NCBI RefSeq assembly: GCF_900103135.1
Contig: NZ_FNGO01000008.1
Span: 1 to 64,000, forward strand
Reading direction: 5' to 3'
Source of the DNA: Halarsenatibacter silvermanii
Lineage (GTDB): Bacteria > Bacillota > Halanaerobiia > Halanaerobiales > Halarsenatibacteraceae
Length of the DNA: 64,000 nt
Shown: in pieces, positions 18,586 through 26,276 of the stretch
Position numbering within the stretch: the stretch's first letter is position 1
Layout of the letters: each line of letters opens with the position of its first letter
Notes under the pieces: model-generated
What the model was told of the DNA's origin: nothing
What the model saw: the letters and a program-made list of their open reading frames with translations, nothing else
Databases searched by the model: none
Program-made: the position numbers and the translations under genes

Positions 18586-18938
18586 AATCTCTCCTGAATA
18601 GCGATGATTTTTATATGATGAACTAAAGCGAACAAAAGGTTTATTTCATCGAGCACTAAAATTATAGCATTCACGATTAACAAAATCAACAAAAAGAAAT
18701 AAATGAGCAATATGAACAAAATATTAACGTTATAACCGCTTTGCTTTATACTTATAGGCGCATGATGAAAGAGCAAGCACAGTATTTTATATTTTTAGAC
18801 GAAAAAATATAAAAAAATGTTTTGAGTCTCATCGCCGCCGGCAGTCGAATCTATTTTTTTTGGCAATCATGTTATATTTTTCATTTATCAATGTGCATTA
18901 TTTAAAACTAATTTCAGAAAGTTTGGGTGATGTGGAAT
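18586..18938. other. Divergent intergenic region between sensor kinase and hdrB
   Basis: About 350 AT-rich bases without a gene. A possible plus-strand promoter is TTGGCA at 18860-18865 with an AT-rich -10 near 18883-18888, but the match is poor. This is where CitB-type regulator sites controlling hdrB would be expected; I could not pick a clear repeated operator by eye. Confidence 0.5.
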
Positions 18939-19745
18939 ATGAAATACAGTTTTTATCCGGGCTGCACACTAAAGTCAAAAGCTCAAAAGCTGGAAAAATC
19001 TGCTCTGGCTGCGGCTGAAGAACTGGGAATTGAGCTGCGAGAGCTCGATGAATGGCAGTGCTGTGGCGGTGTTTACCCTCTGGCCGGGGATGAGCTAATA
19101 ACAAAACTGGCGGCTGTTAGGGGGCTGGTTTCCGCCCGTGAGAGAGGAGAAAAGCTGGTGACACTCTGCACCGCCTGTCACCATGTTTTAAAACGGGTCA
19201 ACCACGCTCTGGCAGAAGACGGAGAAAAAAGGAAAACTGTCAACGATTATCTCGAGCTTTCACAACCCTACGAAGGCGAAACAGAAGTCATTCATTACCT
19301 GGAACTGCTGGCTGAAGAAATCGGCTTTTCCGAACTGGAAAACATGATAGGCTCCGGCCTTGGTGGGCGCAAAATCGCTGCTCATTACGGCTGTATGCTG
19401 TTAAGACCGGCTGAAATTATGGAATTTGATGATCCTGAAAACCCGGAGATTTTGGAAAAATTTATCGAGGCTCTAGGAGGGCAGGCGGTAAGCCTCAGTC
19501 GCAGCAATGAATGCTGCGGCGGCTATCATGCCCTGCAGAATGAAGAGCTTACTTCAGAAATGAGCTCGGAAATTTTAAGATCGGCCAAAAATCAGGGGGC
19601 TGAAGAAATAGTTACAGCCTGCCCGCTCTGCAAATATAACTTTACTCAGGCGATGAACGAAGAGGATAAAAACAGTTTACAGGCGGTCTACATCTGCGAA
19701 ATTCTGGAAGAGGCGCTGGGGATAACTTCCCGTGTTAGCCTATAG
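18939..19745 (+). CDS. hdrB: Heterodisulfide reductase subunit B homologue
   Basis: A 268-residue soluble protein with two CCG domains. Cysteine sets are YPGC, QCCGG and CTACHH in the first half, and YGC, ECCGG and CPLCK in the second. In methanogen HdrB these bind two non-cubane [4Fe-4S] clusters that cleave a disulfide. Start ATG 18939 gives the usual MKYSFYPGC N terminus; ATG 18930 and GTG 18927 are also in frame. It is first in the hdrB-hdrC-hdrA run, followed by hdrC 14 bases on. The natural disulfide substrate in a non-methanogen is unknown; it may pass electrons to the fumarate reductase genes downstream. Confidence 0.92.
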   Translation: MKYSFYPGCTLKSKAQKLEKSALAAAEELGIELRELDEWQCCGGVYPLAGDELITKLAAVRGLVSARERGEKLVTLCTACHHVLKRVNHALAEDGEKRKTVNDYLELSQPYEGETEVIHYLELLAEEIGFSELENMIGSGLGGRKIAAHYGCMLLRPAEIMEFDDPENPEILEKFIEALGGQAVSLSRSNECCGGYHALQNEELTSEMSSEILRSAKNQGAEEIVTACPLCKYNFTQAMNEEDKNSLQAVYICEILEEALGITSRVSL

Positions 19746-19759
19746 GGGGTAACAAAGCT

Positions 19760-20179
19760 GTGGATAGAGATAGAATTGATCTGGAGGAAAACAGCGGGGA
19801 CCGACAGGATCTGCTGAGAAGAATTAGCGGAGAAGATTTTGTGGATTGTATACAGTGCGGCAAATGCTCGGCGGGCTGTCCGGCCAGCGGCACCATGGAT
19901 TTACTGCCTCATGAAGTGATAAGAAATATACAGCTGGGCAGAAGCTGCAGAATTATGGAAAGCGAAACGATCTGGAACTGTGCCTCATGTTTTACCTGCG
20001 GGGAGCGATGTCCCCGGGAGGTAGATGCATCTCGCATTATAGAGGCCTGCCGTATGCTTTTGATCAGAACCTCAGATCTGGAAGAAGAACGCATTGATTT
20101 AAATTTACTGCCCGATAAATTCGATGAAGAAATTCCTCAACAGGCACTGGTAAGCTTATTTAGAAAATACGTAAAATAA
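19760..20179 (+). CDS. hdrC: Heterodisulfide reductase subunit C homologue
   Basis: A 139-residue iron-sulfur protein with two [4Fe-4S] motifs, CIQCGKCSAGCP (near residue 30) and CASCFTCGERCP (near 75). HdrC carries electrons between HdrA and HdrB. GTG 19760 follows AGGGGGT. A gap of 85 bases separates it from hdrA. Confidence 0.92.
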   Translation: MDRDRIDLEENSGDRQDLLRRISGEDFVDCIQCGKCSAGCPASGTMDLLPHEVIRNIQLGRSCRIMESETIWNCASCFTCGERCPREVDASRIIEACRMLLIRTSDLEEERIDLNLLPDKFDEEIPQQALVSLFRKYVK

Positions 20180-20264
20180 TTATCGTGGTTGGGTGCCTGC
20201 AAAACAATTTTCTGGCAGCAGTCTGTAAAAGCTGTTAGGCCAGAGATGGCAAGGAGTGATAGTT

Positions 20265-22250
20265 TTGGCAAGAATAGGTGTTTTTATATGCTGGTGTGGA
20301 GCCAATATAGCTGATTCGGTCGACATCGACCGCGCTGTAAGAGCAGCTGATGATATGGAAGGGGTCGTTCTGGCTCGCGATTATGAATATATGTGTTCCG
20401 ATCAGGGACAGCAGTTAATAGCTGATGCCATAGAGGAGCATAATCTGGAAAGGGTGGTAGTAGCTTCCTGTTCTCCCCGCATGCACGAGGAGACTTTCAG
20501 GGCAGTTGCCGAAGAGGCGGGCTTAAATCCCTATCTCGTGGAGATTGCCAATATCAGGGAGCATTGTTCCTGGGTTCATGATGAGAGTGATGAAGCCACT
20601 GACAAAGCGATAAGCCTGATAAAGGCAGCGGTGGCCCGGGCTGATCTGGGAGAGAAGCTTTATCCGGATGAAATAGGAATGACGCGAAGAGCTTTGATAA
20701 TTGGAGGAGGAATTGCAGGAATTCAGGCTGCTCTCGACATAGCAGAAGCTGGCTATAAAGTGGATATTGTTGAACGTTCGCCCAGCATAGGCGGCAGGAT
20801 GGCTATGCTGGAGAAGACCTTTCCCACTCTCGATTGTTCTGCCTGCATTCTGACCCCTAAAATGGTGGAGGCATCTTCTCATGAAAATATTGAGCTTTTG
20901 ACCTACAGCGAAGTCGAAGATGTTAGCGGTTATATAGGAAACTTTAAAGTTGACGTAAAACGGCGGGCGAGAAGCGTTGCAGAAGAAGACTGTAATGGCT
21001 GCGGCAGCTGTCTGCAAAAATGTCCCGTGGATGATATACCGCATGAGTTTGATGGAGGTCTGGGAACCCGATCGGCCATTTATACTCCTTATCCGCAGGC
21101 GGTGCCGGGTACACCGGTTATAGATAGGGAAAACTGTCAGAAGTTTGCCGATGGCAGCTGCGGCATCTGTCAGCAGATTTGCCCGGTCGATGCAGTTGAA
21201 TATGAGCAGAAGGACAAAATTGAAACCAGAGAATACGGGGCGGTATTGGTGGCCACCGGTTATGATCTTATAGATCTCGATGATTTTGGAGAGTATCAGT
21301 ATCAGAATAGCTCGGATGTTGTGACCTCGCTGGAGTTTGAGAGATTGATAAATCCTTCGGGGCCAACAGAGGGGAAACTCAAGCGGCTTTCGAACGGTGA
21401 GACTCCAGAAAAAATCGTTTTCGTTCAGTGTGTGGGTTCTCGGGATGAGACCGAGCGCGGAAATTCTCATTGTTCTAAAGTTTGCTGTATGTATACTGCC
21501 AAGCACGCGATGCTGGTGAAAGAAAAATATCCTGATGCGGAGGCTTATGTTTTCTATATTGATATCAGAACCGCCGGCAAAGATTTTGACGAATTTCACA
21601 GACGGGCAGTAGAGGAGTACGGGGTGAAATATATAAAAGGACAGGTTGGAAAAGTATTTCCGGAAGGAGAAAAGCTGCAGGTCAGAGGGGTGGATTCCCT
21701 GAGCGGTGAAACCATCGAGATAGACGCTGATATGGTGGTGCTGGTTGCAGGCATGATTAACAACGGGGAAAGCGGTTCTCTCACTCAAAAACTCGGAATC
21801 AACACAGGCAGCAGCGGTTTTTATAGCGAAGCTCATTCCAAGCTGCGGCCGGTTGAGACAGAAGTGGCCGGCGTTTATCTGGCCGGGGCCTGCCAGGGGC
21901 CAAAAGATATTCCGGAAACTGTGGCCCAGGCCAGCGGTGCAGCTGCCAAAATTCAGGGGCTTTTCAGCAATGATAAGCTGGCCAGCGATCCTGTGGTGGC
22001 CGAGGTGGATAAATCGCGCTGCAGTGGCTGCTTTTTCTGTGCGGAAATGTGTCCCTATGATGCCATAGACAAAGAGGATATATGTAAAGACTGGAGGGGC
22101 GAAGAACTAACCAGAACTGTCGCGGAAGTGAATGAAGCCCTCTGTCAGGGCTGCGGCGGCTGTACTGCCTCCTGTCGATCGGAAGCGATTGATCTTAAAG
22201 GATATAAAAACGAAGGGATTGCTGCGGAGGTAGATGCTATATGTCAGTGA
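20265..22250 (+). CDS. hdrA: Heterodisulfide reductase subunit A homologue, flavin electron-bifurcating subunit
   Basis: A 661-residue FAD and iron-sulfur protein. It has an N-terminal cysteine cluster (FICWCGANI), a dinucleotide-binding FAD fold from residue 145 (LIIGGGIAGIQAALDIAEAG), the HdrA motif LDCSACILTPKM, an inserted pair of ferredoxin motifs (CNGCGSCLQKCP and CGICQQICP) and two C-terminal [4Fe-4S] motifs (CSGCFFCAEMCP, CQGCGGCTASC). The HdrA flavin is the site of electron bifurcation in Mvh-Hdr and Flx-Hdr complexes. TTG 20265 lies eight bases after AAGGAG; GTG 20256 overlaps that site. It overlaps the next gene by ten bases, as usual for tightly coupled subunits. Confidence 0.94.
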   Translation: MARIGVFICWCGANIADSVDIDRAVRAADDMEGVVLARDYEYMCSDQGQQLIADAIEEHNLERVVVASCSPRMHEETFRAVAEEAGLNPYLVEIANIREHCSWVHDESDEATDKAISLIKAAVARADLGEKLYPDEIGMTRRALIIGGGIAGIQAALDIAEAGYKVDIVERSPSIGGRMAMLEKTFPTLDCSACILTPKMVEASSHENIELLTYSEVEDVSGYIGNFKVDVKRRARSVAEEDCNGCGSCLQKCPVDDIPHEFDGGLGTRSAIYTPYPQAVPGTPVIDRENCQKFADGSCGICQQICPVDAVEYEQKDKIETREYGAVLVATGYDLIDLDDFGEYQYQNSSDVVTSLEFERLINPSGPTEGKLKRLSNGETPEKIVFVQCVGSRDETERGNSHCSKVCCMYTAKHAMLVKEKYPDAEAYVFYIDIRTAGKDFDEFHRRAVEEYGVKYIKGQVGKVFPEGEKLQVRGVDSLSGETIEIDADMVVLVAGMINNGESGSLTQKLGINTGSSGFYSEAHSKLRPVETEVAGVYLAGACQGPKDIPETVAQASGAAAKIQGLFSNDKLASDPVVAEVDKSRCSGCFFCAEMCPYDAIDKEDICKDWRGEELTRTVAEVNEALCQGCGGCTASCRSEAIDLKGYKNEGIAAEVDAICQ

Positions 22251-22711
22251 AAACCGGAAGCGATCAAAACAAAAAGAGTACTTGTGATGATTTTGAACCG
22301 CAGATAGTTGCCTTTTGCTGCAAATGGTGCAGTTATGCCGGGGCTGATCTGGCCGGAACGAGCCGGCTTAAATATCCCTCCAATATCAGGATAATCAAAG
22401 TTCCCTGTTCCTGTCGGGTAAAACCGGAATTCATTTTAAGAGCGTTTCAGCGGGGGTCGGATGGGGTTATTGTGGCCGGCTGTCACCCCGGAGATTGTCA
22501 TTATATGACGGGTAATTATTACACTCGCCGCAGGCTTTCCCTGCTGAGAAACCAGCTGGATTTCGCCGGTATAAATCCGGAAAGATTCGAGCTGAAGTGG
22601 ATATCAGCTTCGGAGGGCCGAAGGTTTGCCCGGGTTATGTCAGACTTTACCGAAAAAGTAAGTGATCTCGGTAAAAACAGAAAGTTGAGGGATTTTAGAT
22701 GGAAAAATTGA
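22241..22711 (+). CDS. flxD: MvhD/FlxD-type [2Fe-2S] subunit linking to HdrA
   Basis: A 156-residue member of the MvhD (hydrogenase delta) family. Cysteines appear as CCKWCSYAGAD, CSCRV and CHPGDCHY, the pattern that holds the [2Fe-2S] cluster docking onto HdrA. In Mvh and Flx complexes this subunit passes electrons from the donor module to HdrA. It overlaps hdrA by ten bases and the next gene by thirteen. With no [NiFe]-hydrogenase genes nearby and flavoprotein genes downstream, the Flx assignment fits better than Mvh. Confidence 0.9.
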   Translation: MSVKTGSDQNKKSTCDDFEPQIVAFCCKWCSYAGADLAGTSRLKYPSNIRIIKVPCSCRVKPEFILRAFQRGSDGVIVAGCHPGDCHYMTGNYYTRRRLSLLRNQLDFAGINPERFELKWISASEGRRFARVMSDFTEKVSDLGKNRKLRDFRWKN

Positions 22712-23628
22712 CGGCTGCTCTGCGCAAAAAAGCCAAAAAAGCCCTGCAAAGTGGAGAGGTGGATGCTGTCATAGGCTGGAAGAAGGGAGTTTTTTCCTGG
22801 CAGTCACCACCAAAAATATTCGAGAATTCAAAAGAACTGGATGAGCTTATCGTTGATGAGTTCTGTGCGACCAATTTGAGTAAATATCTAACCCGAGAAT
22901 TTCTGCAGAATAAGAAAGTGGGTATTCCTCTCAGAGGTTGTGATTCTCTGGCCTTCAATCAGCTCTCTCAGGATGGCCAGATCGACAGAGAAAAACTCCT
23001 GCTTTGGGGTATCTCCTGTTCCGGAATTTTGGATCCTCAAAAGCTGAAAAAGCAGGGTTTGAGATCGGATTTTCAAAAGGCAGCAGACTCTGAAAACCTG
23101 CTTCTGAGTAAATGTCAGAGGTGCCCTCAGCAGAAGCCTTTGGGCTGTGATGAAATGCTGTGCGGTGAAGAGGATTTCGACGGTGAAGATAAGGACGAGG
23201 AAGGATTCGAAGATGTAGAAGAGCTGGAGGAATGGAGCCGGGAAAAACGCTATAATTTCTGGCAGGAACAGCTTTCCAGCTGTATAAAATGTTTTGCCTG
23301 TAGAAATGTCTGTCCGGCCTGCAGCTGCCTGGAATGTATTTTTGACGATCCGGATTCGCCTCACCTCAGCAAAGCCAAGCATCCCAGCGATGATATGTTC
23401 TTTCACCTGCTGAGAAGCTATCATGTGGCCGGGAGATGTGTGGACTGTGGTGAATGTGAGAGAGTCTGTCCTGCGAATATCCCTCTGCAGCTTCTCAACC
23501 GCAAGCTTACCAGGGATATAAATGTGCTCTTCGGCAGTCACCGGGCGGGAGTCGATGAAGATAAACCGTCTCCACTTTTGAGCTTTGAAACCGACGACAG
23601 CGTTAGCTTTGAACCAGAGGAGGATTGA
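22699..23628 (+). CDS. FlxC-like iron-sulfur subunit of the NADH module
   Basis: A 309-residue soluble iron-sulfur protein. Cysteine groups are CQRCPQQKPLGC near residue 135, then two ferredoxin-type motifs, CIKCFACRNVCPAC (near 195) and CVDCGECERVCP (near 250). The N-terminal half resembles the F420-hydrogenase/formate-dehydrogenase beta-subunit fold. A very acidic linker (EEDFDGEDKDEE) lies in the middle. Gene order hdrBCA-flxD-this-23633-24660 mirrors the FlxABCD-HdrABC sets of sulfate reducers and clostridia, with the flx part in reverse order. The FlxB/FlxC naming between this and the next gene is by position and may be swapped. Confidence 0.8.
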   Translation: MEKLTAALRKKAKKALQSGEVDAVIGWKKGVFSWQSPPKIFENSKELDELIVDEFCATNLSKYLTREFLQNKKVGIPLRGCDSLAFNQLSQDGQIDREKLLLWGISCSGILDPQKLKKQGLRSDFQKAADSENLLLSKCQRCPQQKPLGCDEMLCGEEDFDGEDKDEEGFEDVEELEEWSREKRYNFWQEQLSSCIKCFACRNVCPACSCLECIFDDPDSPHLSKAKHPSDDMFFHLLRSYHVAGRCVDCGECERVCPANIPLQLLNRKLTRDINVLFGSHRAGVDEDKPSPLLSFETDDSVSFEPEED

Positions 23629-23632
23629 CTCT

Positions 23633-24667
23633 ATGAAAAAGATCAAGCTTGATAAAATAAATAAAATATGCCGCCGGCTATCAGAACTTTATTCTCTTTA
23701 TGTTCCGGCTGAAGAAAATGAGACCAGCGGTTTTTTTAAATGGGATGAGGAAACAGATATAAATCTGAGTCTGCTGCGGACAGCCAAACCTCCCAAAGAT
23801 ATAGTATTTCCTCAGAAGGAAAATCTGGTCAGCTTTGAAAAAAATGATGATCTAAAAATAGAAGTTGCGGAAAAAGACCCGGAGAAAACGGCGGTTTTAG
23901 GCATCAGGACCTGTGATTTAACCGCATTTGAGCTCATGGACAGAGTATTTTTACAGGAACCCGAAGACAGGTTTTATTCTCTCAGACGGGATAACACTGT
24001 CATGATAGCACTCGGCTGTCTTGATTCTGCCCAGACTTGCTTTTGCAGGGGGTTTGACATTCAACCTGAAAAAATGCCTGAAGCTGCCGATGTTATGATC
24101 TGGAAACTGGGAGATAATCTGCTCTGGCAGACAGGCTCGCCGGAGGGCGAGAAACTTACCGCAGAGCTTTCCGATCTTCTGGAAGATGCTGCTGAAGAAG
24201 ATCGAGAAAAGCTGACCGAAAAGCAAAAACAGGCTGTAGAAAGGCACGAAGATAGCCCTCTCTCTGAACTGGAACCCGAAGAAATCACAGACAGGATAGA
24301 AGAGGTTTTTGAGCTTTCTATCTGGGATGAGATTCACCGGCGCTGTCTTCAGTGCGGCATCTGCACCTATATCTGCCCCACCTGTCACTGCTACGATATT
24401 CAGGATTATAAGACCAGCGACGGTGGAGAAAGATACAGATGCTGGGATTCCTGTCAGTTTTCCGCCTTTACCAGAATGGCCCACGGCAATCCCCGGCCTA
24501 CTCCCCGGGAGAGAGTCAGGCAGAGATTCATGCATAAGCTGGTATATTACAGCCGTGAACACGGAGAAGCTTCCTGTGTGGGCTGCGGCCGCTGCGTTGA
24601 AAACTGTCCGGTGGAGCTTGACATAGTAGAAGTTATCCGCAGGCTTGGGGGTGAAAACGATGAATGA
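23633..24667 (+). CDS. FlxB-like iron-sulfur subunit (sulfite reductase AsrA/HydB family)
   Basis: A 344-residue protein with two C-terminal [4Fe-4S] motifs, CLQCGICTYICPTC (near residue 240) and CVGCGRCVENCP (near 315). The N-terminal region resembles the anaerobic sulfite reductase A / sulfhydrogenase beta subunit family, including GIRTCDLTAF and LGCLDS. ATG 23633 follows AGAGGAGG and trims 16 residues from the longest frame. It overlaps the FlxA-like gene by eight bases. In FlxABCD this subunit relays electrons from the FAD/NAD subunit onward. No sulfite reductase catalytic subunit (AsrC) is present, so sulfite reduction is unlikely. Confidence 0.82.
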   Translation: MKKIKLDKINKICRRLSELYSLYVPAEENETSGFFKWDEETDINLSLLRTAKPPKDIVFPQKENLVSFEKNDDLKIEVAEKDPEKTAVLGIRTCDLTAFELMDRVFLQEPEDRFYSLRRDNTVMIALGCLDSAQTCFCRGFDIQPEKMPEAADVMIWKLGDNLLWQTGSPEGEKLTAELSDLLEDAAEEDREKLTEKQKQAVERHEDSPLSELEPEEITDRIEEVFELSIWDEIHRRCLQCGICTYICPTCHCYDIQDYKTSDGGERYRCWDSCQFSAFTRMAHGNPRPTPRERVRQRFMHKLVYYSREHGEASCVGCGRCVENCPVELDIVEVIRRLGGENDE

Positions 24668-25496
24668 GAAACTGCACAAAGATCCTCATGTGCCGAAAAA
24701 GGCGGTGGTTAAGGATATAAAAGGGGAAAATCCCGATACCTGCCGCCTAAAAGTGACCTCGCCCGCCGGAGAAAAACCCTTTGGATTTCAGCCGGGCCAG
24801 TGTGCAATGCTATCCATTCCTCCCCGGGGAGAGGCTATCTTTTCGATTTCCTCATCTCCTTCTGCAGGTGATTATCTGGAATTAACCATAAAAAAAGTGG
24901 GGAGGGTGACAGAATACCTGCATGAGCTGCAAACAGGAGATGAACTGGGGATTAGAGGTCCCTATGGAAACAGCTTTCCGACAGAGGAGCTGGAAAATAA
25001 CGATCTGCTCCTTGCCGGCGGCGGTATCGGTCTGGCCCCGCTGCGATCACTGGTAAACACCTGTCTTTCGGAAAGAGAAAAGTACGGCCGAATAGATATC
25101 GTTTATGGGGCATGTTCACCGGAAGAATTTATTCATGTAGAAGATCTTCAGAATAACTGGCCTGAATATGATGATCTAGATGTTCATCTGACGGTTGATG
25201 AGGAATGTCCTGGCTGGGACGGCCGGGTGGGTTTTGTACCCGATTGCGTCCAGGATCTGGAAATAACTCAGCAGATGAAAGCTGTTATCTGTGGGCCGCC
25301 CATCATGATCAAGATAACTGCAGATAAGCTTATGAACGCCGGTCTGGAGGCCGCCGACATCATCACAACTCTGGAGATGAAGATGAAATGCGGCATCGGA
25401 AAATGTGGACGCTGTAATATTGGCGATAAGTATGTCTGCCGCGATGGTCCGGTTTTTGATTACAGCGAATTGAGTGCGCTGCCGGATGAATTCTAG
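24660..25496 (+). CDS. flxA: FlxA-like FAD/NAD(P)H-binding oxidoreductase subunit
   Basis: A 278-residue flavoprotein of the ferredoxin-NADP reductase / PyrK / AsrB superfamily. It has the FAD-binding site (FSISSSP near residue 63), the nucleotide-binding LLLAGGGIGLAPLRSL at about 117-132 and the ICGPP motif, then a C-terminal [2Fe-2S] loop CGIGKCGRCNIG ending in YVCRDGPVF. It should oxidise NADH and start the electron flow to FlxBCD and HdrA. The ATG overlaps the previous gene. NAD versus NADP preference cannot be told. The next gene follows after 62 bases with its own strong ribosome site. Confidence 0.88.
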   Translation: MNEKLHKDPHVPKKAVVKDIKGENPDTCRLKVTSPAGEKPFGFQPGQCAMLSIPPRGEAIFSISSSPSAGDYLELTIKKVGRVTEYLHELQTGDELGIRGPYGNSFPTEELENNDLLLAGGGIGLAPLRSLVNTCLSEREKYGRIDIVYGACSPEEFIHVEDLQNNWPEYDDLDVHLTVDEECPGWDGRVGFVPDCVQDLEITQQMKAVICGPPIMIKITADKLMNAGLEAADIITTLEMKMKCGIGKCGRCNIGDKYVCRDGPVFDYSELSALPDEF

Positions 25497-25558
25497 CAGA
25501 TCCATTAACAAATATTAAATTCCTGTTGGAAGTAAGTTTTTCAAAGGAGGCATAAACA

Positions 25559-26236
25559 GTGGCAGAACAGGAAATGGTTAACGTTTACATTCAGGAACAG
25601 AAGCATGAAGTGCCTGCAGTCCTGACGATAATCGGGGCTGTAGAATATGCAGGATATGAACTCACTAGAGGGTGCGGCTGCCGCTCGGGATTCTGCGGTG
25701 CCTGTGCTACCGTTTATCGGATAAAGGGAGATAAAAACCTCAGGGTAGCTCTGGCCTGCCAGAAAAAAGTTGAGGAAGGCATGTATCTATCTCAGCTGCC
25801 CTTCTTCCCGGGAGATAGACCGGAGTATAATCTGGAAGAGCTCGATCCATCGGTTGATACGTTCGCTGAACTTTATCCGGAAATTTATAAATGTCTGGGC
25901 TGTAATTCCTGCACGTCTGCCTGTCCTCAGGAGATTGACGTCATGCAGTATATTGCTCTTGCTCAGCGCGGAGAGATCGAAAAGTGTGCCGAAAAGTCTT
26001 TTGATTGTATCATGTGCGGCCTGTGTGCTTCGCGCTGCCCGGCCGATATAACCCATTATAATGTCGGGGTTCTGGCCCGCAGACTCACCGGCAAATATCT
26101 TTTGCCCGAGTCAGAACATCTTGAGAAAAGACTGGAAGAGCTGGAAGAGGGCGAGCTCACAAAAGAGCTCGATGAACTCATGGAGCTGGAGACTGAAGAA
26201 CTGAAAGAACGCTATAATTCCAGAGAAATCAAATAA
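25559..26236 (+). CDS. Fumarate reductase/succinate dehydrogenase-like iron-sulfur subunit
   Basis: A 225-residue protein. The N-terminal ferredoxin-like part holds a [2Fe-2S] loop CGCRSGFCGACA plus ALAC (residues 38-72), as in SdhB/FrdB. The C-terminal part has two cubane motifs, CLGCNSCTSACP (near 110) and CIMCGLCASRCP (near 150), and a charged helical tail. The second motif is a full four-cysteine one, whereas SdhB/FrdB have a [3Fe-4S] there that faces quinone. This, plus the absence of membrane anchor genes, argues for a soluble enzyme. It resembles the first half of methanogen thiol:fumarate reductase TfrB but lacks the CCG half, which here is the separate HdrB. GTG 25559 follows AAAGGAGG. 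Confidence 0.85.
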   Translation: MAEQEMVNVYIQEQKHEVPAVLTIIGAVEYAGYELTRGCGCRSGFCGACATVYRIKGDKNLRVALACQKKVEEGMYLSQLPFFPGDRPEYNLEELDPSVDTFAELYPEIYKCLGCNSCTSACPQEIDVMQYIALAQRGEIEKCAEKSFDCIMCGLCASRCPADITHYNVGVLARRLTGKYLLPESEHLEKRLEELEEGELTKELDELMELETEELKERYNSREIK

Positions 26237-26276
26237 GTCATATTTATTTCTGTAATGAGGCAAAGGAGGAATAAAG

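Noticed and set aside
20523-21836. 437-residue open frame on the minus strand within hdrA
   Set aside because: It is fully antisense to a clear gene, has no ribosome site and shows composition typical of a mirrored frame.
18939-22250. hdrABC as a sign of a methanogen
   Set aside because: No methanogenesis gene is present; flagellar flgB/flgC/fliE, MCPs and NagB are bacterial. Hdr homologues are common in anaerobic bacteria.
22699-25496. Anaerobic sulfite reductase asrAB
   Set aside because: The FlxB- and FlxA-like proteins resemble AsrA and AsrB, but no AsrC is present and the hdr/mvhD context fits Flx.
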